Both the position numbers and the translations under genes were made by a program. Of a stretch of DNA of 64,000 bases, positions 8,379-16,865 are shown piece by piece (the stretch's first letter is position 1; the number at the start of each line of letters is the position of its first letter). The notes under the pieces were generated by a model that searched no databases, was not told the DNA's origin, and saw only the letters and a list, made by a program, of their open reading frames with translations. This stretch comes from Microbacterium sp. W4I20 (lineage in GTDB: Bacteria; Actinomycetota; Actinomycetes; Actinomycetales; Microbacteriaceae), in NCBI RefSeq assembly GCF_030816505.1, contig NZ_JAUSYB010000001.1, positions 3,906,001 to 3,970,000 on the forward strand, read 5' to 3'.

Positions 8379-9310
8379 CACCGCGCCTCGAGACCGTCGC
8401 TGACAGACACGTTCTCCGCGACGATGTCCAGACCCGACCCGTGCGCGGCCGTGAGGATGAGAGAAGCGAAGTCGCGCTCGATATTGCCGTTGCCGACTTC
8501 CTGCGCCACGATGTCACGCGTGATCGACGCGAGGGGCATGACGACACCGAGGTCGCGAGCGGCGGCCAAACCGAGGTCGAAGTCCTTCTTCAGCAGCACA
8601 TTCGTGAATGTGGGCGTGAAGTCGAGGTTCACCAACGCGGGGGTCTTGTACTGCGTGAAGACCGACCCCATCACCGAGTCGTTGAGGAAGGACAGGAACG
8701 CCTCACGCGAGACCCCGGCTTTCTCGGCCAGGACTGTGATCTCGGCGAGCGACTGAGTGACGACCCCCAGGAACACGTTGTGCGCGATCTTGACCGTGCG
8801 CGCGACCTCGCCCTCGCCGACATACGTCACGCCGCGACCCCACGTCTGCAGCATCGGCTCCACCGCCTCGAACACCTCGCGGGGGCCCGACGCCGCCACC
8901 GTGAGCTTGCCGACGGAGATCACCTTCGGATTTCCCGAAACTGGTGTCGCGAGAAAGCCCACACCTCGCGATTCCGCCGCGGCCCGCACCGTGGCGCTCG
9001 CCTCCGACGAGACCGTCGACGCATCCGCGATGACTTTGGGTACGCGGCCCTCATCAGTCAGCAGGCCACCTTCCCCGAGCATCACCTGCTCGAGGTCTCT
9101 CGACGCGGATACCATGCTGAACACGACGTCGCGGCCCGCAAGCTCGACCGGGCTGTCGACCACCGTCGCGCCGAGCTGCGTGAGGGGCTCCGCCTTTGCA
9201 CGCGTGCGGTTGTAAACCTCGACGTCGTACCCGGCATCCAGAAGACGCTTCGCCAGCTGGAACCCCATTCGTCCAGCGCCGATCCATCCGATACTCGGTT
9301 TCCCAGTCAT
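8378..9310 (-). CDS. NAD(P)-dependent beta-hydroxyacid dehydrogenase (HIBADH family)
   Basis: A 310-residue dehydrogenase of the 3-hydroxyisobutyrate/6-phosphogluconate family, which oxidises beta-hydroxy acids or reduces semialdehydes using NAD(P). The Rossmann motif GWIGAGRMG is at the N-terminus, the substrate motif ATPVSGNPKVISVGKL is near residue 125, and the catalytic lysine is in VKIAHN. The ATG at 9310 is chosen over 9328 because a GGGAGCG ribosome-binding site precedes it by five bases. It leads a two-gene minus-strand operon with the M24 protein, which implies that hydrolysis or lysis and oxidation steps belong to one short pathway. Upstream lies a hairpin and a truncated gene end. 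Confidence 0.85.
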   Translation of the reverse strand: MTGKPSIGWIGAGRMGFQLAKRLLDAGYDVEVYNRTRAKAEPLTQLGATVVDSPVELAGRDVVFSMVSASRDLEQVMLGEGGLLTDEGRVPKVIADASTVSSEASATVRAAAESRGVGFLATPVSGNPKVISVGKLTVAASGPREVFEAVEPMLQTWGRGVTYVGEGEVARTVKIAHNVFLGVVTQSLAEITVLAEKAGVSREAFLSFLNDSVMGSVFTQYKTPALVNLDFTPTFTNVLLKKDFDLGLAAARDLGVVMPLASITRDIVAQEVGNGNIERDFASLILTAAHGSGLDIVAENVSVSDGLEAR

Positions 9311-9358
9311 TTTTCGCTCCCTAAACATTCGATTTCAGTAATTCTTGGGTGACTTCAT

Positions 9359-9393
9359 GTGCACTCGGGCGTTCATGCGCCGCCTGAGTGCAC
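9359..9393 (-). terminator. Hairpin between a truncated gene and the HIBADH operon
   Basis: GTGCACTC and GAGTGCAC pair as an 8-bp outer stem with a GGCG/CGCC inner part. It lies 19 bases after the stop codon of the minus-strand fragment at 9412, so it looks like the original terminator of that lost gene. Confidence 0.55.
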
Positions 9394-9411
9394 ACGGGAG
9401 AGGGGTGGCGG

Positions 9412-9490
9412 TTATGTCGCCTTGCCTTGCCCAGCCTCATAGCGTGCGCGCATCTCTGCGTTGATCGTCGGCCACTCGCTGCCCGGGGCG
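9412..9490 (-). pseudogene. 3' end fragment of an unidentified gene
   Basis: The minus strand here encodes a plausible C-terminus, SEWPTINAEMRARYEAGQG plus three residues and a TAA stop, followed by a terminator-like hairpin. Upstream of about 9490 the frame becomes the antisense of the LivM remnant, so only the last 25 or so codons survive. I do not recognise the family. Before truncation it was probably the gene next to the HIBADH-M24 operon. Confidence 0.4.
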
Positions 9491-9494
9491 AGTT

Positions 9495-9972
9495 CTCCCG
9501 TTGGGGACTGCAGGCGCGTGGGGGGCGAGACGATGCGGTGGCGGCGGAGTCGTCGGGGCTGTCGCCGACGCGCGTGCGTCTGCCCGCCCTGCTGCTCGGC
9601 GGAGTACTGTCGGGCGCTGCGGGTGCCGTATGGGCTCACTACCTCACCGCGTTCTCGCCGGCGACGTTCGGGATCGACCCCGCTGTCATCGTCGTGATCA
9701 TGGCAGTCATCGGCGGCGTCCACAGTGTCAGTGGCGCGATACTCGGCGCAACCATCGTGGCGATCTGGCAGGAACTGACCCGGCAGATTGAAAGCGGTGC
9801 GGTGCTGTTCGGTATGCAATTGCCGATGCTGCCGGAATTCGGAGCACTGACGCTCGGTATCGGTCTCATCGTCGTGCTGGCGTTGCGGCCTCATGGGCTG
9901 CTGGCATCGCGCGAGTTCCAGCTGTTCCGTCCGAGGACTCAGGTGCTGCCGGAGCAGCCTGCATCCGTCTAG
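9495..9972 (+). pseudogene. 5'-truncated LivM-type branched-chain amino acid ABC permease
   Basis: From about 9496 the plus strand encodes the C-terminal third of a LivM family inner-membrane permease: a loop with RDDAVAAESSGLSPTRVRL, then the hydrophobic segments GGVLSGAAGAVWAHYLTAF and VIVVIMAVIGGVHSVSGAIL typical of these high-affinity importers. The N-terminal two thirds are missing, and the codons upstream of 9490 do not belong to the family. It ends 46 bases before a Gfo/Idh gene on the same strand, so an ABC importer operon probably once fed the enzymes that follow. It cannot form a working permease. Confidence 0.75.
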
Positions 9973-10018
9973 GCACAGCGTTCACCATTGCGAAAGCACA
10001 GAAGAAGAGGAATCTGAG

Positions 10019-11026
10019 ATGAAGAAACTCCGCATCGGAGCAATCGGGCTTGGCCTGCTGGGCGCGGCGCAGGTCACGACGGTCGCGCGGTCGGTCGCGG
10101 TGGGAGAACTGGTCGCCGTCTCCGACTTCGACCTGGGCCGTGCGAGGGAGATCGCCGATTCGCTCCCGGGCGACGTCAGGGTCATCGCGAGCGCGGAAGA
10201 GCTGATCGCGGCGGATGATGTGGACGCGGTCCTCATCGCCTCCAGCGCATCGTCGCACCTTGAGCTCGTGCTCGCTTGCATCGAGAATCGCAAACCCGTG
10301 TTCTGTGAGAAGCCACTCGCCCTCACCGGGGCGGACTGCGAGCAGATCCTGGACGCTGAGATCGATGCCGGACGGCAGCTCGTGCAGGTCGGATTTATGC
10401 GCCGGTACGACGCGGCCTTCGTGGATCTCAAGAGCGCCGTCGCCACGGGAGACCTGGGTGACATCGTCGCTCTCCAGTACGTCCATCGTGCTGCGGATGT
10501 TCCCGAGTCGTTCACCTCCTCGATGCACACGACAGAGGCGGTGGTGCACGAGGTGGACACGACCCGGTGGTTGATCGACGACGAAATCGTCGAGGTGAGG
10601 GTCGAGGGGACGGGCGGGCGCTCCGGACTGGAGGAGTGGCTCGATCCGCAGTTCTTCTACTTCCGCACCGCGGGAGGAGCGATGGTCTACGCGGAGGTGT
10701 TCCTGCGCGCGGGGTACGGGTATGAGATCGGGTGCGAGGTGGTCGGGCGAAACGGCACTGCCCGATTGACGAACGCGCCGTCGACGTCGGTGAGTCTCGG
10801 TTTCCGCACATCCGGCGGCCGAGAGAAGGACTACACGGTCCGCTTTGCCGACGCGTATCGTGGTGAACTCGCGGGATGGGCGGAGGACGCTATCAACGGC
10901 GTTGTCAATGGTCCGAATTCCTGGGATGGCTATGCGGGTGCTGCCGTAACCGACGCCTGCCTCGAGGCGTTGCGCACCGGCGAGCCGGTCGCGGTGAAGA
11001 TGCGCCCACGCCCTTCCTTCTACTGA
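10019..11026 (+). CDS. Gfo/Idh/MocA family oxidoreductase, inositol-dehydrogenase-like
   Basis: A 335-residue NAD(P)-dependent dehydrogenase of the Gfo/Idh/MocA family, most like myo-inositol 2-dehydrogenases. The cofactor motif IGLGLLG is at residue 8, the catalytic lysine lies in FCEKPLAL, and the MRRYDAAF and HEVDTTRWL patterns match the inositol dehydrogenase group. The ATG at 10019 is preferred since it starts right before the Rossmann strand; the longer frame covers the LivM tail. It is followed 66 bases later by leuC- and leuD-like genes on the same strand and may act in the same pathway. The substrate (inositol, sugar or sugar acid) is not determined. Confidence 0.85.
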   Translation: MKKLRIGAIGLGLLGAAQVTTVARSVAVGELVAVSDFDLGRAREIADSLPGDVRVIASAEELIAADDVDAVLIASSASSHLELVLACIENRKPVFCEKPLALTGADCEQILDAEIDAGRQLVQVGFMRRYDAAFVDLKSAVATGDLGDIVALQYVHRAADVPESFTSSMHTTEAVVHEVDTTRWLIDDEIVEVRVEGTGGRSGLEEWLDPQFFYFRTAGGAMVYAEVFLRAGYGYEIGCEVVGRNGTARLTNAPSTSVSLGFRTSGGREKDYTVRFADAYRGELAGWAEDAINGVVNGPNSWDGYAGAAVTDACLEALRTGEPVAVKMRPRPSFY

Positions 11027-11092
11027 AGAACGCCGGGCTGTGGCTTGTCTGCGCGCGAAGGACGATCAGAATTCGATGAAGAGGTTTTCGCC

Positions 11093-12529
11093 ATGAGTAA
11101 TTTGGTTCCCCGCACGCTTGCTGAGAAGGTCTGGGATGATCATGTGGTCGTGAAGGGCGAGAACGGCGAGCCGGATCTCATCTATATCGACCTCCACCTG
11201 GTCCACGAAGTCACGAGCCCGCAGGCTTTCGACGGCTTGCGAAAGGAAGGGCGTCCGCTGCGCCGGCCGGACCTCACGATCGCCACCGAGGATCACAACA
11301 CTCCGACGTGGGAGATCGACAAGCCGATCGCCGACCTGACGAGCCGCACACAGATCGAGACGTTGCGGCGGAATGCTCCCGACTTTGGCGTGCGTCTGCA
11401 TTCGCTCGGGGATGCGGAGCAGGGGATCGTGCACGTGATGGGTCCGCAGTTGGGCTTGACGATGCCCGGGGTGACGGTGGTGTGCGGTGATTCGCACACG
11501 TCAACACATGGTGCATTCGGTGCGATGGCCTTCGGCATCGGCACGAGCGAGATCGAGCACGTGATGGCCACGCAGACGTTGTCGTTGAAGCCGTTCAAGA
11601 CGATGGCGATCAACGTCGAGGGGGTGTTGCGTCCTGGGGTGACGGCGAAGGACATCATCCTCGCGGTGATCGCGAAGATCGGCACCGGCGGTGGGCAAGG
11701 CTTTGCGCTGGAGTATCGCGGCAGCGCCATTCGCGCGCTCTCCATGGAGGGCCGGATGACGATCTGCAACATGTCGATCGAGGCCGGCGCGCGTGCGGGC
11801 ATGGTGGCACCCGACGAGACGACGTTCGCGTACGTGCAGGGGCGCGAGCATGCGCCCAAGGGCCAGGACTGGGACGATGCCGTGACCTACTGGCGCACCC
11901 TTCCGACCGATGACGGCGCTACTTTCGATGCCGAGGTCTTCATCGACGCCGACCAGCTCGAGCCGTTCGTGACCTGGGGCACGAACCCGGGTCAGGGAAG
12001 CTCGCTGTCGGCCTTGGTCCCGAACCCCGCCGACATCAGCGACCCGAACGAGCGTGCAGCGGCCGAGCGGGCTCTGGAGTACATGGACCTCACGCCGGGC
12101 ACGCCGCTCAAGGAGGTCCCTGTCGATGCCGTGTTCATGGGCTCCTGCACGAACAGCCGCATCGAGGACCTGCGGGCGTTCGCGTCGATCATCGAGGGCA
12201 AGAAGAAGGCGGACGGCGTCCGTGTGATGGTGGTGCCCGGTTCTGCCCGCGTGCGTCTGGAGGCCGAGGCCGAAGGTCTCGACAAGATCATCACCGACTT
12301 CGGTGCGGAGTGGCGGTTCGCCGGCTGCTCCATGTGCCTGGGGATGAACCCCGACCAGCTCGCGCCGGGTGAGCGCTGCGCTTCCACCTCCAACCGCAAC
12401 TTCGAGGGCAGGCAGGGCAAGGGCGGTCGCACGCATCTGGTCTCCCCGCTGGTCGCTGCGGCCACCGCTATCCGCGGCACCCTGTCCAGTCCCGGCGATC
12501 TGCTGGTCACCGTCGGAGAAGAGGCCTGA
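11093..12529 (+). CDS. leuC: Aconitase-family dehydratase large subunit, LeuC type
   Basis: A 478-residue 3-isopropylmalate dehydratase large subunit homolog, a [4Fe-4S] enzyme that isomerises 2- and 3-isopropylmalate together with LeuD. The family motif [14 protein letters not shown] is near residue 129, and cluster cysteines are in GSCTNSR (about 349) and GCSMCLGMN (about 410). A GAAGAGG ribosome-binding site precedes the ATG at 11093. The two-base gap to leuD shows an operon. Because it stands beside a Gfo/Idh enzyme and a LivM remnant rather than leuA/leuB, it may be a second copy serving leucine synthesis or a leuCD-like isomerase for another hydroxy-diacid. Confidence 0.88.
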   Translation: MSNLVPRTLAEKVWDDHVVVKGENGEPDLIYIDLHLVHEVTSPQAFDGLRKEGRPLRRPDLTIATEDHNTPTWEIDKPIADLTSRTQIETLRRNAPDFGVRLHSLGDAEQGIVHVMGPQLGLTMPGVTVVCGDSHTSTHGAFGAMAFGIGTSEIEHVMATQTLSLKPFKTMAINVEGVLRPGVTAKDIILAVIAKIGTGGGQGFALEYRGSAIRALSMEGRMTICNMSIEAGARAGMVAPDETTFAYVQGREHAPKGQDWDDAVTYWRTLPTDDGATFDAEVFIDADQLEPFVTWGTNPGQGSSLSALVPNPADISDPNERAAAERALEYMDLTPGTPLKEVPVDAVFMGSCTNSRIEDLRAFASIIEGKKKADGVRVMVVPGSARVRLEAEAEGLDKIITDFGAEWRFAGCSMCLGMNPDQLAPGERCASTSNRNFEGRQGKGGRTHLVSPLVAAATAIRGTLSSPGDLLVTVGEEA

Positions 12530-12531
12530 TC

Positions 12532-13158
12532 GTGGATAAGTTCACGACCCACAGCGGTATCGCGGCGCCGCTGAAGCGCTCCAACGTCGACACGGACCAG
12601 ATCATCCCCGCAGTGTTCCTCAAGCGCGTGACCAGGACCGGGTTTGAGGACGCGCTCTTTCATGAGTGGCGGAAGAACCCTGACTTCGTCCTCAACAGCG
12701 CCATCTACCGGTCATCCTCGGTGCTGGTCGCCGGACCCGACTTCGGTACCGGGTCCAGCCGCGAGCACGCGGTCTGGGCGCTGCGCGACTTCGGATTCCG
12801 GGTGGTGCTCAGCCCCAAGTTCGCCGACATCTTCCGCGGGAACGCGGGTAAGCAGGGCTTGCTCGCCGCGACGATCTCGGAGGACGACCTCATCCGGATC
12901 TGGGCCGCGATCGACCGATCGCCGGGAACCGAGATCACCGTCGACCTCGCTCGACGCACCGCCCGGATCGACGAAGAGCTGATCCCGATCGGTGTGGATG
13001 ACTACACGAGATGGCGGCTCCTCGAAGGGCTCGATGACATCGGGCTCACACTCCGCCATGAAGACGAGATCGCGCAGTTCGAGGCCCGTCGCGAGTCGTG
13101 GCGGCCCCGGACCCTCCCCCTTCCCTCGCTTTCTGCGTCAAGCGTCCGCGGGGCCTGA
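12532..13158 (+). CDS. leuD: Aconitase-family dehydratase small subunit, LeuD type
   Basis: A 208-residue small subunit that completes the LeuCD isomerase by closing over the iron-sulfur cluster. It has the [15 protein letters not shown] motif near residue 20, [10 protein letters not shown] near residue 72 and GNAGKQGLL near residue 105, and its length is normal for actinobacterial LeuD. It starts with GTG two bases after the leuC stop, so translation is almost certainly coupled. The C-terminal tail after about residue 185 is low-complexity and rich in Arg, Pro and Ser. After this gene the sequence degenerates into a graveyard. Confidence 0.88.
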   Translation: MDKFTTHSGIAAPLKRSNVDTDQIIPAVFLKRVTRTGFEDALFHEWRKNPDFVLNSAIYRSSSVLVAGPDFGTGSSREHAVWALRDFGFRVVLSPKFADIFRGNAGKQGLLAATISEDDLIRIWAAIDRSPGTEITVDLARRTARIDEELIPIGVDDYTRWRLLEGLDDIGLTLRHEDEIAQFEARRESWRPRTLPLPSLSASSVRGA

Positions 13159-13658
13159 GCGGAGCCGTGGCCGGTCGACGTCAGCCCGCCGGCGTCGGCG
13201 CCAGGTCGCCCGACGGGAAGATGCGCGCCAGCGCGTGGCCCGTCTCCTCCTAGCGAACACCGTGTGAACATTGTCTCTCGAACGTCAACGGGCGTGTATC
13301 TCACGCGCACTCGAGGCGCATGCGGTCGAGGAAGTGGTGGAGCGCACGCCGCTGCTTCTCCGCTGGCCACGCGGGGGGCGATCGATGAGGCTGAGTGACA
13401 TGCCACTGGTCCATACCCTGACGAGATCGATCGTGCTCTCGAGTTACTCCTGCGAGACCACTGGTTCTAGGCCCGCTCGGACCACGCGCCGCATGACCGC
13501 GTCGACCTCATTAGAAACTCTGGATGTTGGCTCGGTGCCGCAGTAAGCAGGCAGAGCGACGAAACCTTCTTCTCGCGAACGTCCTGCTCGTCGTCTAGCA
13601 AGAAGCAACGGAGGACGTGACCGGTACGTTGGCGGGGGTCAATGGTCGCGATCTCAGC
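13159..13658. other. Non-coding stretch after leuD
   Basis: No gene is recognisable in these 500 bases. The open frames present have compositions typical of random high-GC frames. The last 190 bases on the minus strand continue the open frame of the ImmA-TetR chimera but match nothing I know. Confidence 0.5.
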
Positions 13659-14075
13659 GAGGACGGCGTTCGAGCCGCCGAGCTCCTTCGCGAGATTCGA
13701 GAGGGTAAGCTTCGCGAATCCGCCTTCGGCGAGCACCGTGATCGTTGCGTCGATGATTGCTTCTGAGCGCTCTTGCGCATCCACGGCCTGGGGTATCCAG
13801 GCTTCACTAACCCCCGCCGGTGCCGCCGGCAGCCCATCGCCAAATAACCATCTTGCGGCGAGTTCATTTGCCGCCTCATCGATGTCAGCGTCTGGAGCGT
13901 GATCAGGATTCACCTCGTCGACGATGGGCGCCGTTCCGACGTGGCCAAGCAAGATGTGCGCTACCTCATGCAACAGAGTGAAGAATACTTTGTCGATCCG
14001 CTTGCCGCGACCACTAAGTCCGACGACCGGCGTCTCGCCATCGAAGAAGGCGCACCCGTCGAGCTTGCTCGAGGG
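13659..14075 (-). pseudogene. Chimeric remnant: ImmA/IrrE metallopeptidase tail joined to TetR N-terminus
   Basis: The minus strand first encodes the metallopeptidase part of an ImmA/IrrE-type protein: SSKLDGCAFFDGETPVVGLS, then FFTLLHEVAHILLGH with the zinc motif HEVAH, then ANELAARWLFGDGLP. Directly in frame, at about 13775, it continues as the N-terminal helix-turn-helix of a TetR regulator (ERSEAIIDATITVLAEGGF, then TLSNLAKELGGSNAVL), which breaks off before the TetR ligand domain. Both halves are partial: the ImmA part lacks its N-terminal region and the TetR part lacks everything after the HTH. This is an accidental gene fusion left by deletion. The open frame runs from 14156 to 13467. 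Confidence 0.65.
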
Positions 14076-14191
14076 GATGGTTCTGGAAGAGCACGATGCC
14101 GCGACCGCGATCGCTTGGGGTGCGCACTGGCTTGCTGGGTACACGGAATGGCGCATGAGTCGCCACTGGCCCGCGGACGGAACTTACGCAC

Positions 14192-14604
14192 ATGCGTCGT
14201 AAGCCCGTCGATCCCCTTGACGCCTCCTGACTGGGACCACAGCCAGCTCGCTATCCAGGAGATCGGCGGATGGATCAAGAACGCAGACACGAAGTTCACC
14301 ATCCTCGCCGGAGATCCTTCGGGCTGAGCTTGACGTTCGCTGTGCCTAGGCTCCTCGGGGCTCTTCCGGACGTCTTCGCAGTACCCTTCGCCTTCGGTCT
14401 CTGGGTCAGCGCGGCCGCGATCTTCGTCGCGGCCGCGCTGGCGACGAGGTCCGCGCAAAGGCGTGGGAGCAAGCGGCCTCACTTGCGCGCATCGCGGCCG
14501 CGAAGTATCGCGCCTTCAAGATCGCGCTCATCACTTTCTGTGTCTACCTTGCAGCCCTGCTCGCCATGGTCGTCATCCAGATCGTCGCGGCAGCGCTCAC
14601 GTGA
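14192..14604 (+). pseudogene. Decayed Pycsar effector (PycTM-type) gene
   Basis: Three pieces in three frames resemble the membrane effector of Pycsar anti-phage systems (PycTM, formerly DUF5706). Frame 3 gives LAIQEIGGWIKNADTKFTIL (14237-14310), frame 2 gives two hydrophobic segments (LSLTFAVPRLLGALP and FGLWVSAAAIFVAAALATR, to 14445), and frame 1 gives KAWEQAASLARIAAAKYR followed by a third hydrophobic segment and a TGA at 14602. The order matches the family: an ADTK motif before helix 1, helix 2, then an ARIAAAKYR-like motif and the last helix. A frameshift near 14315 and a frameshift plus probable deletion near 14445 make it non-functional. No adjacent pyrimidine cyclase gene remains. Confidence 0.6.
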
Positions 14605-15236
14605 CATTGCGTCTGGCGGCAATCACAGCGAAGCACCAAGTGCATCATCGCGGATCCTCGCGCACCAGGCGTCATACGGTGCTCCGTTGCACTCCGTCAG
14701 ACAGTCTGCCGTCCTCATTCACGCAACTGTCGTATCCACCTTTCGAGGCTGCGTCTCGATCCTCCTGCGCCTGGTGCCGAGTCAGAGAGCGAGTGGCGGT
14801 CTTGCTCTCTGCGCTGCGGACTAGTGCGGTGTCTCCGACGAAGATCCGCGACACGTGGGGATAGCGGTGGATCCGTTGGGCATGGCAGTCATCCGCGAGC
14901 TCGGCCGGGGGAATCGTGCCTGAAGCGGTGATTGTGCTGACTGCTGCGATTCGGCTGAGTTCGTTCGGGTCGTGCTTGGCAGTGAATTGGCAGACGAGCC
15001 ATCGATGAGGCCCGAGTGACTGAATATCTTCCGCCTCTGACCGGTCCGCCTTCCACCGGAGGCACCGCTGGGATCCTGTGGTGCGATGCAAGATACTTTT
15101 GGTTCGATCGTTGCGAGTTGGCGAGGCTTTGCCCTGTCGAGGTCGCTGGCACGGTCCGCTCAGCTGAAGGGCTTTGTATTGAGCCGCGAGCCTGGCCTGC
15201 GTGCCAAACGCCGCCGGCTGTCCGACGACTCAGCGG
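14605..15236. other. Non-coding stretch, no recognisable gene
   Basis: These 632 bases lie between the Pycsar-like remnant and the amidohydrolase end. Open frames of up to 139 codons exist on the minus strand (15091-14672), but their predicted proteins are rich in Arg, Ser and His without hydrophobic core patterns, and I see no family motif. Local GC is lower than in the neighbours, consistent with foreign or degraded DNA. Confidence 0.5.
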
Positions 15237-16865
15237 TCACGCCCCGCGTCGGTAGACGATCCGGCCCCCGACCATCGTGAACGCGACGGCGTTCGTGCGG
15301 AACCCGTCGTCGTCGAGGGGACGTCTGTCGAGCGCGACGAGATCGGCGAGGTAGCCCGGCTCCAGGCGTCCGATTCGATCATCGGCGGCGAAGGACGCCG
15401 CCGAGTCCACTGTCGCGTGTCGTAGAGCCGCATCGGGGGAGACGACGGAATGCAGGGTGTGGGCGGGCAGTGAGGGGTCGAGCACGGAGCGCCGGGTCGT
15501 CGCGATGTAGAGATTGTCGAGCGCTTCGTGCGGAGCGGTGGGGGCGTCGGTGCCGAAGGCCATCAGGGCCCCCGCGTCCGTGAAGCTCCGCCAAGGGTAC
15601 CCGCCTTCGACGCGGTCGTCGCCGAGCTGCGCACGCCAGTTCGGCTGAATCGCCGGATCGGCGTGCACGGGTTGCACCGATGCGGTGATCCCGAGGGCTG
15701 CCATCCGCACGGGCGTACCCTCGGACACCACCTCGAGGTGCTCGAGCCGCGGGCGCCGGTCCCACGCCGGATTCATCGCGATGACGGACTCCAGCACGTC
15801 GAGCGCGACATCGCTCGCATGATCGCCGATCGCGTGCATGGCGATCCGCAGGCCCGCGGCGTCCGCCGCGAGTGAGACACGCTCGAGGCGCGTGGGATCC
15901 CACATCAGGTCCCCGTTGCTGCCGTCGGCGTACGGGTAGGTCATCGCCGCGGTGCAGGCGTCTATGACGCCGTCGAGGACGAGCTTGATGCCGATCATCG
16001 CGAGCCACTCCGACGCGTGGTCACTGACCTCGGCCGCCCGGCGCACCTGCGCGAGGTTCTGCTCGTCGTCGCCGAAGTCCGCGACAAGCCAATGAGCCGA
16101 CACGCGCACGGGCAGGGTTCCGCCGCGCTCGGCCTGCGCTGCCTTGAGCGCACGCCACCCGGCTTCATCCATCCCCATGTCGACGACCGAGGTCACCCCC
16201 GCGGCGGCGAACGCGTCGAGAGCGCGGAGTACAGATGCGACGCGGTCGTCGTCGCCGGTGTTGGCGGCGAGATGCGCCCATCCGATCTCGTGGGCAGCTC
16301 GCTCGTACAGCATCCCCGCCGGCTCGCCTGACGGAAGACGCGAGAGGCGCCCCGCGGCCGGGTCAGGCGTCGTGGCATCGATGCCCAGCGCGCGGATCGC
16401 GGCGGTGTTGACCCAGACCGAGTGCATGTCGTTGGAGTCGAGGTACACCGGGATGTCGTCCACCACCTCGTCGATCATGGCTGCCGTCGGCTCCCCGTCG
16501 ATCGCATCGAAGAGCCAGCCCCGACCCCGCAGGATCGTGGCGTCGGCTCCGAGACGCTCGCGCTCCGCCCGAAGCCGGGCTTGGATCTCGCCGAGATCCG
16601 CTGCGTCTGTCAGGGCGACGTTCGCCAGGCTCTGACCGGTCCAGACGAGATGCACGTGGGAGTCGACGAATCCCGGAAGCAGCACCGTGTCGTGCGCGTC
16701 GATGACGGTGTCGGATGCGCTGGGCGTAACGTTCCCGCGGAGCGCGGTGATCCGTGCGTTCTCGACGACGATGTCCGTCGGCGATGCGCTGGCCGAGAAG
16801 TCGGCCTGGTCGCTGCGAGCCGGATCGAGGATCCGACCTCGGGCGATGATGGTCTGGCCGCTCAT
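15237..16865 (-). CDS. YtcJ-type metal-dependent amidohydrolase
   Basis: A 542-residue amidohydrolase-superfamily enzyme of the YtcJ/AepA type, which hydrolyses amide or cyclic amide bonds with metals in a TIM barrel. The metal motif HVH is at residues 70-72 within GFVDSHVHLVW, HAIGDHASD supplies further ligands in the middle, and MAFGTDAPT carries the catalytic Asp. The N- and C-terminal strands form the composite beta-sandwich (ends in GRIVYRRGA). Its ATG at 16865 overlaps the MFS gene's stop (ATGA). It is the last gene of a five-gene minus-strand operon from 24222. No signal peptide is visible from this start, so it acts in the cytoplasm, presumably on an imported compound. Confidence 0.87.
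   Translation of the reverse strand: MSGQTIIARGRILDPARSDQADFSASASPTDIVVENARITALRGNVTPSASDTVIDAHDTVLLPGFVDSHVHLVWTGQSLANVALTDAADLGEIQARLRAERERLGADATILRGRGWLFDAIDGEPTAAMIDEVVDDIPVYLDSNDMHSVWVNTAAIRALGIDATTPDPAAGRLSRLPSGEPAGMLYERAAHEIGWAHLAANTGDDDRVASVLRALDAFAAAGVTSVVDMGMDEAGWRALKAAQAERGGTLPVRVSAHWLVADFGDDEQNLAQVRRAAEVSDHASEWLAMIGIKLVLDGVIDACTAAMTYPYADGSNGDLMWDPTRLERVSLAADAAGLRIAMHAIGDHASDVALDVLESVIAMNPAWDRRPRLEHLEVVSEGTPVRMAALGITASVQPVHADPAIQPNWRAQLGDDRVEGGYPWRSFTDAGALMAFGTDAPTAPHEALDNLYIATTRRSVLDPSLPAHTLHSVVSPDAALRHATVDSAASFAADDRIGRLEPGYLADLVALDRRPLDDDGFRTNAVAFTMVGGRIVYRRGA

Noticed and set aside
14672..15091. 139-codon minus-strand open frame
   Set aside because: No motif, unusual composition, no ribosome-binding site, and it lies in degraded DNA.
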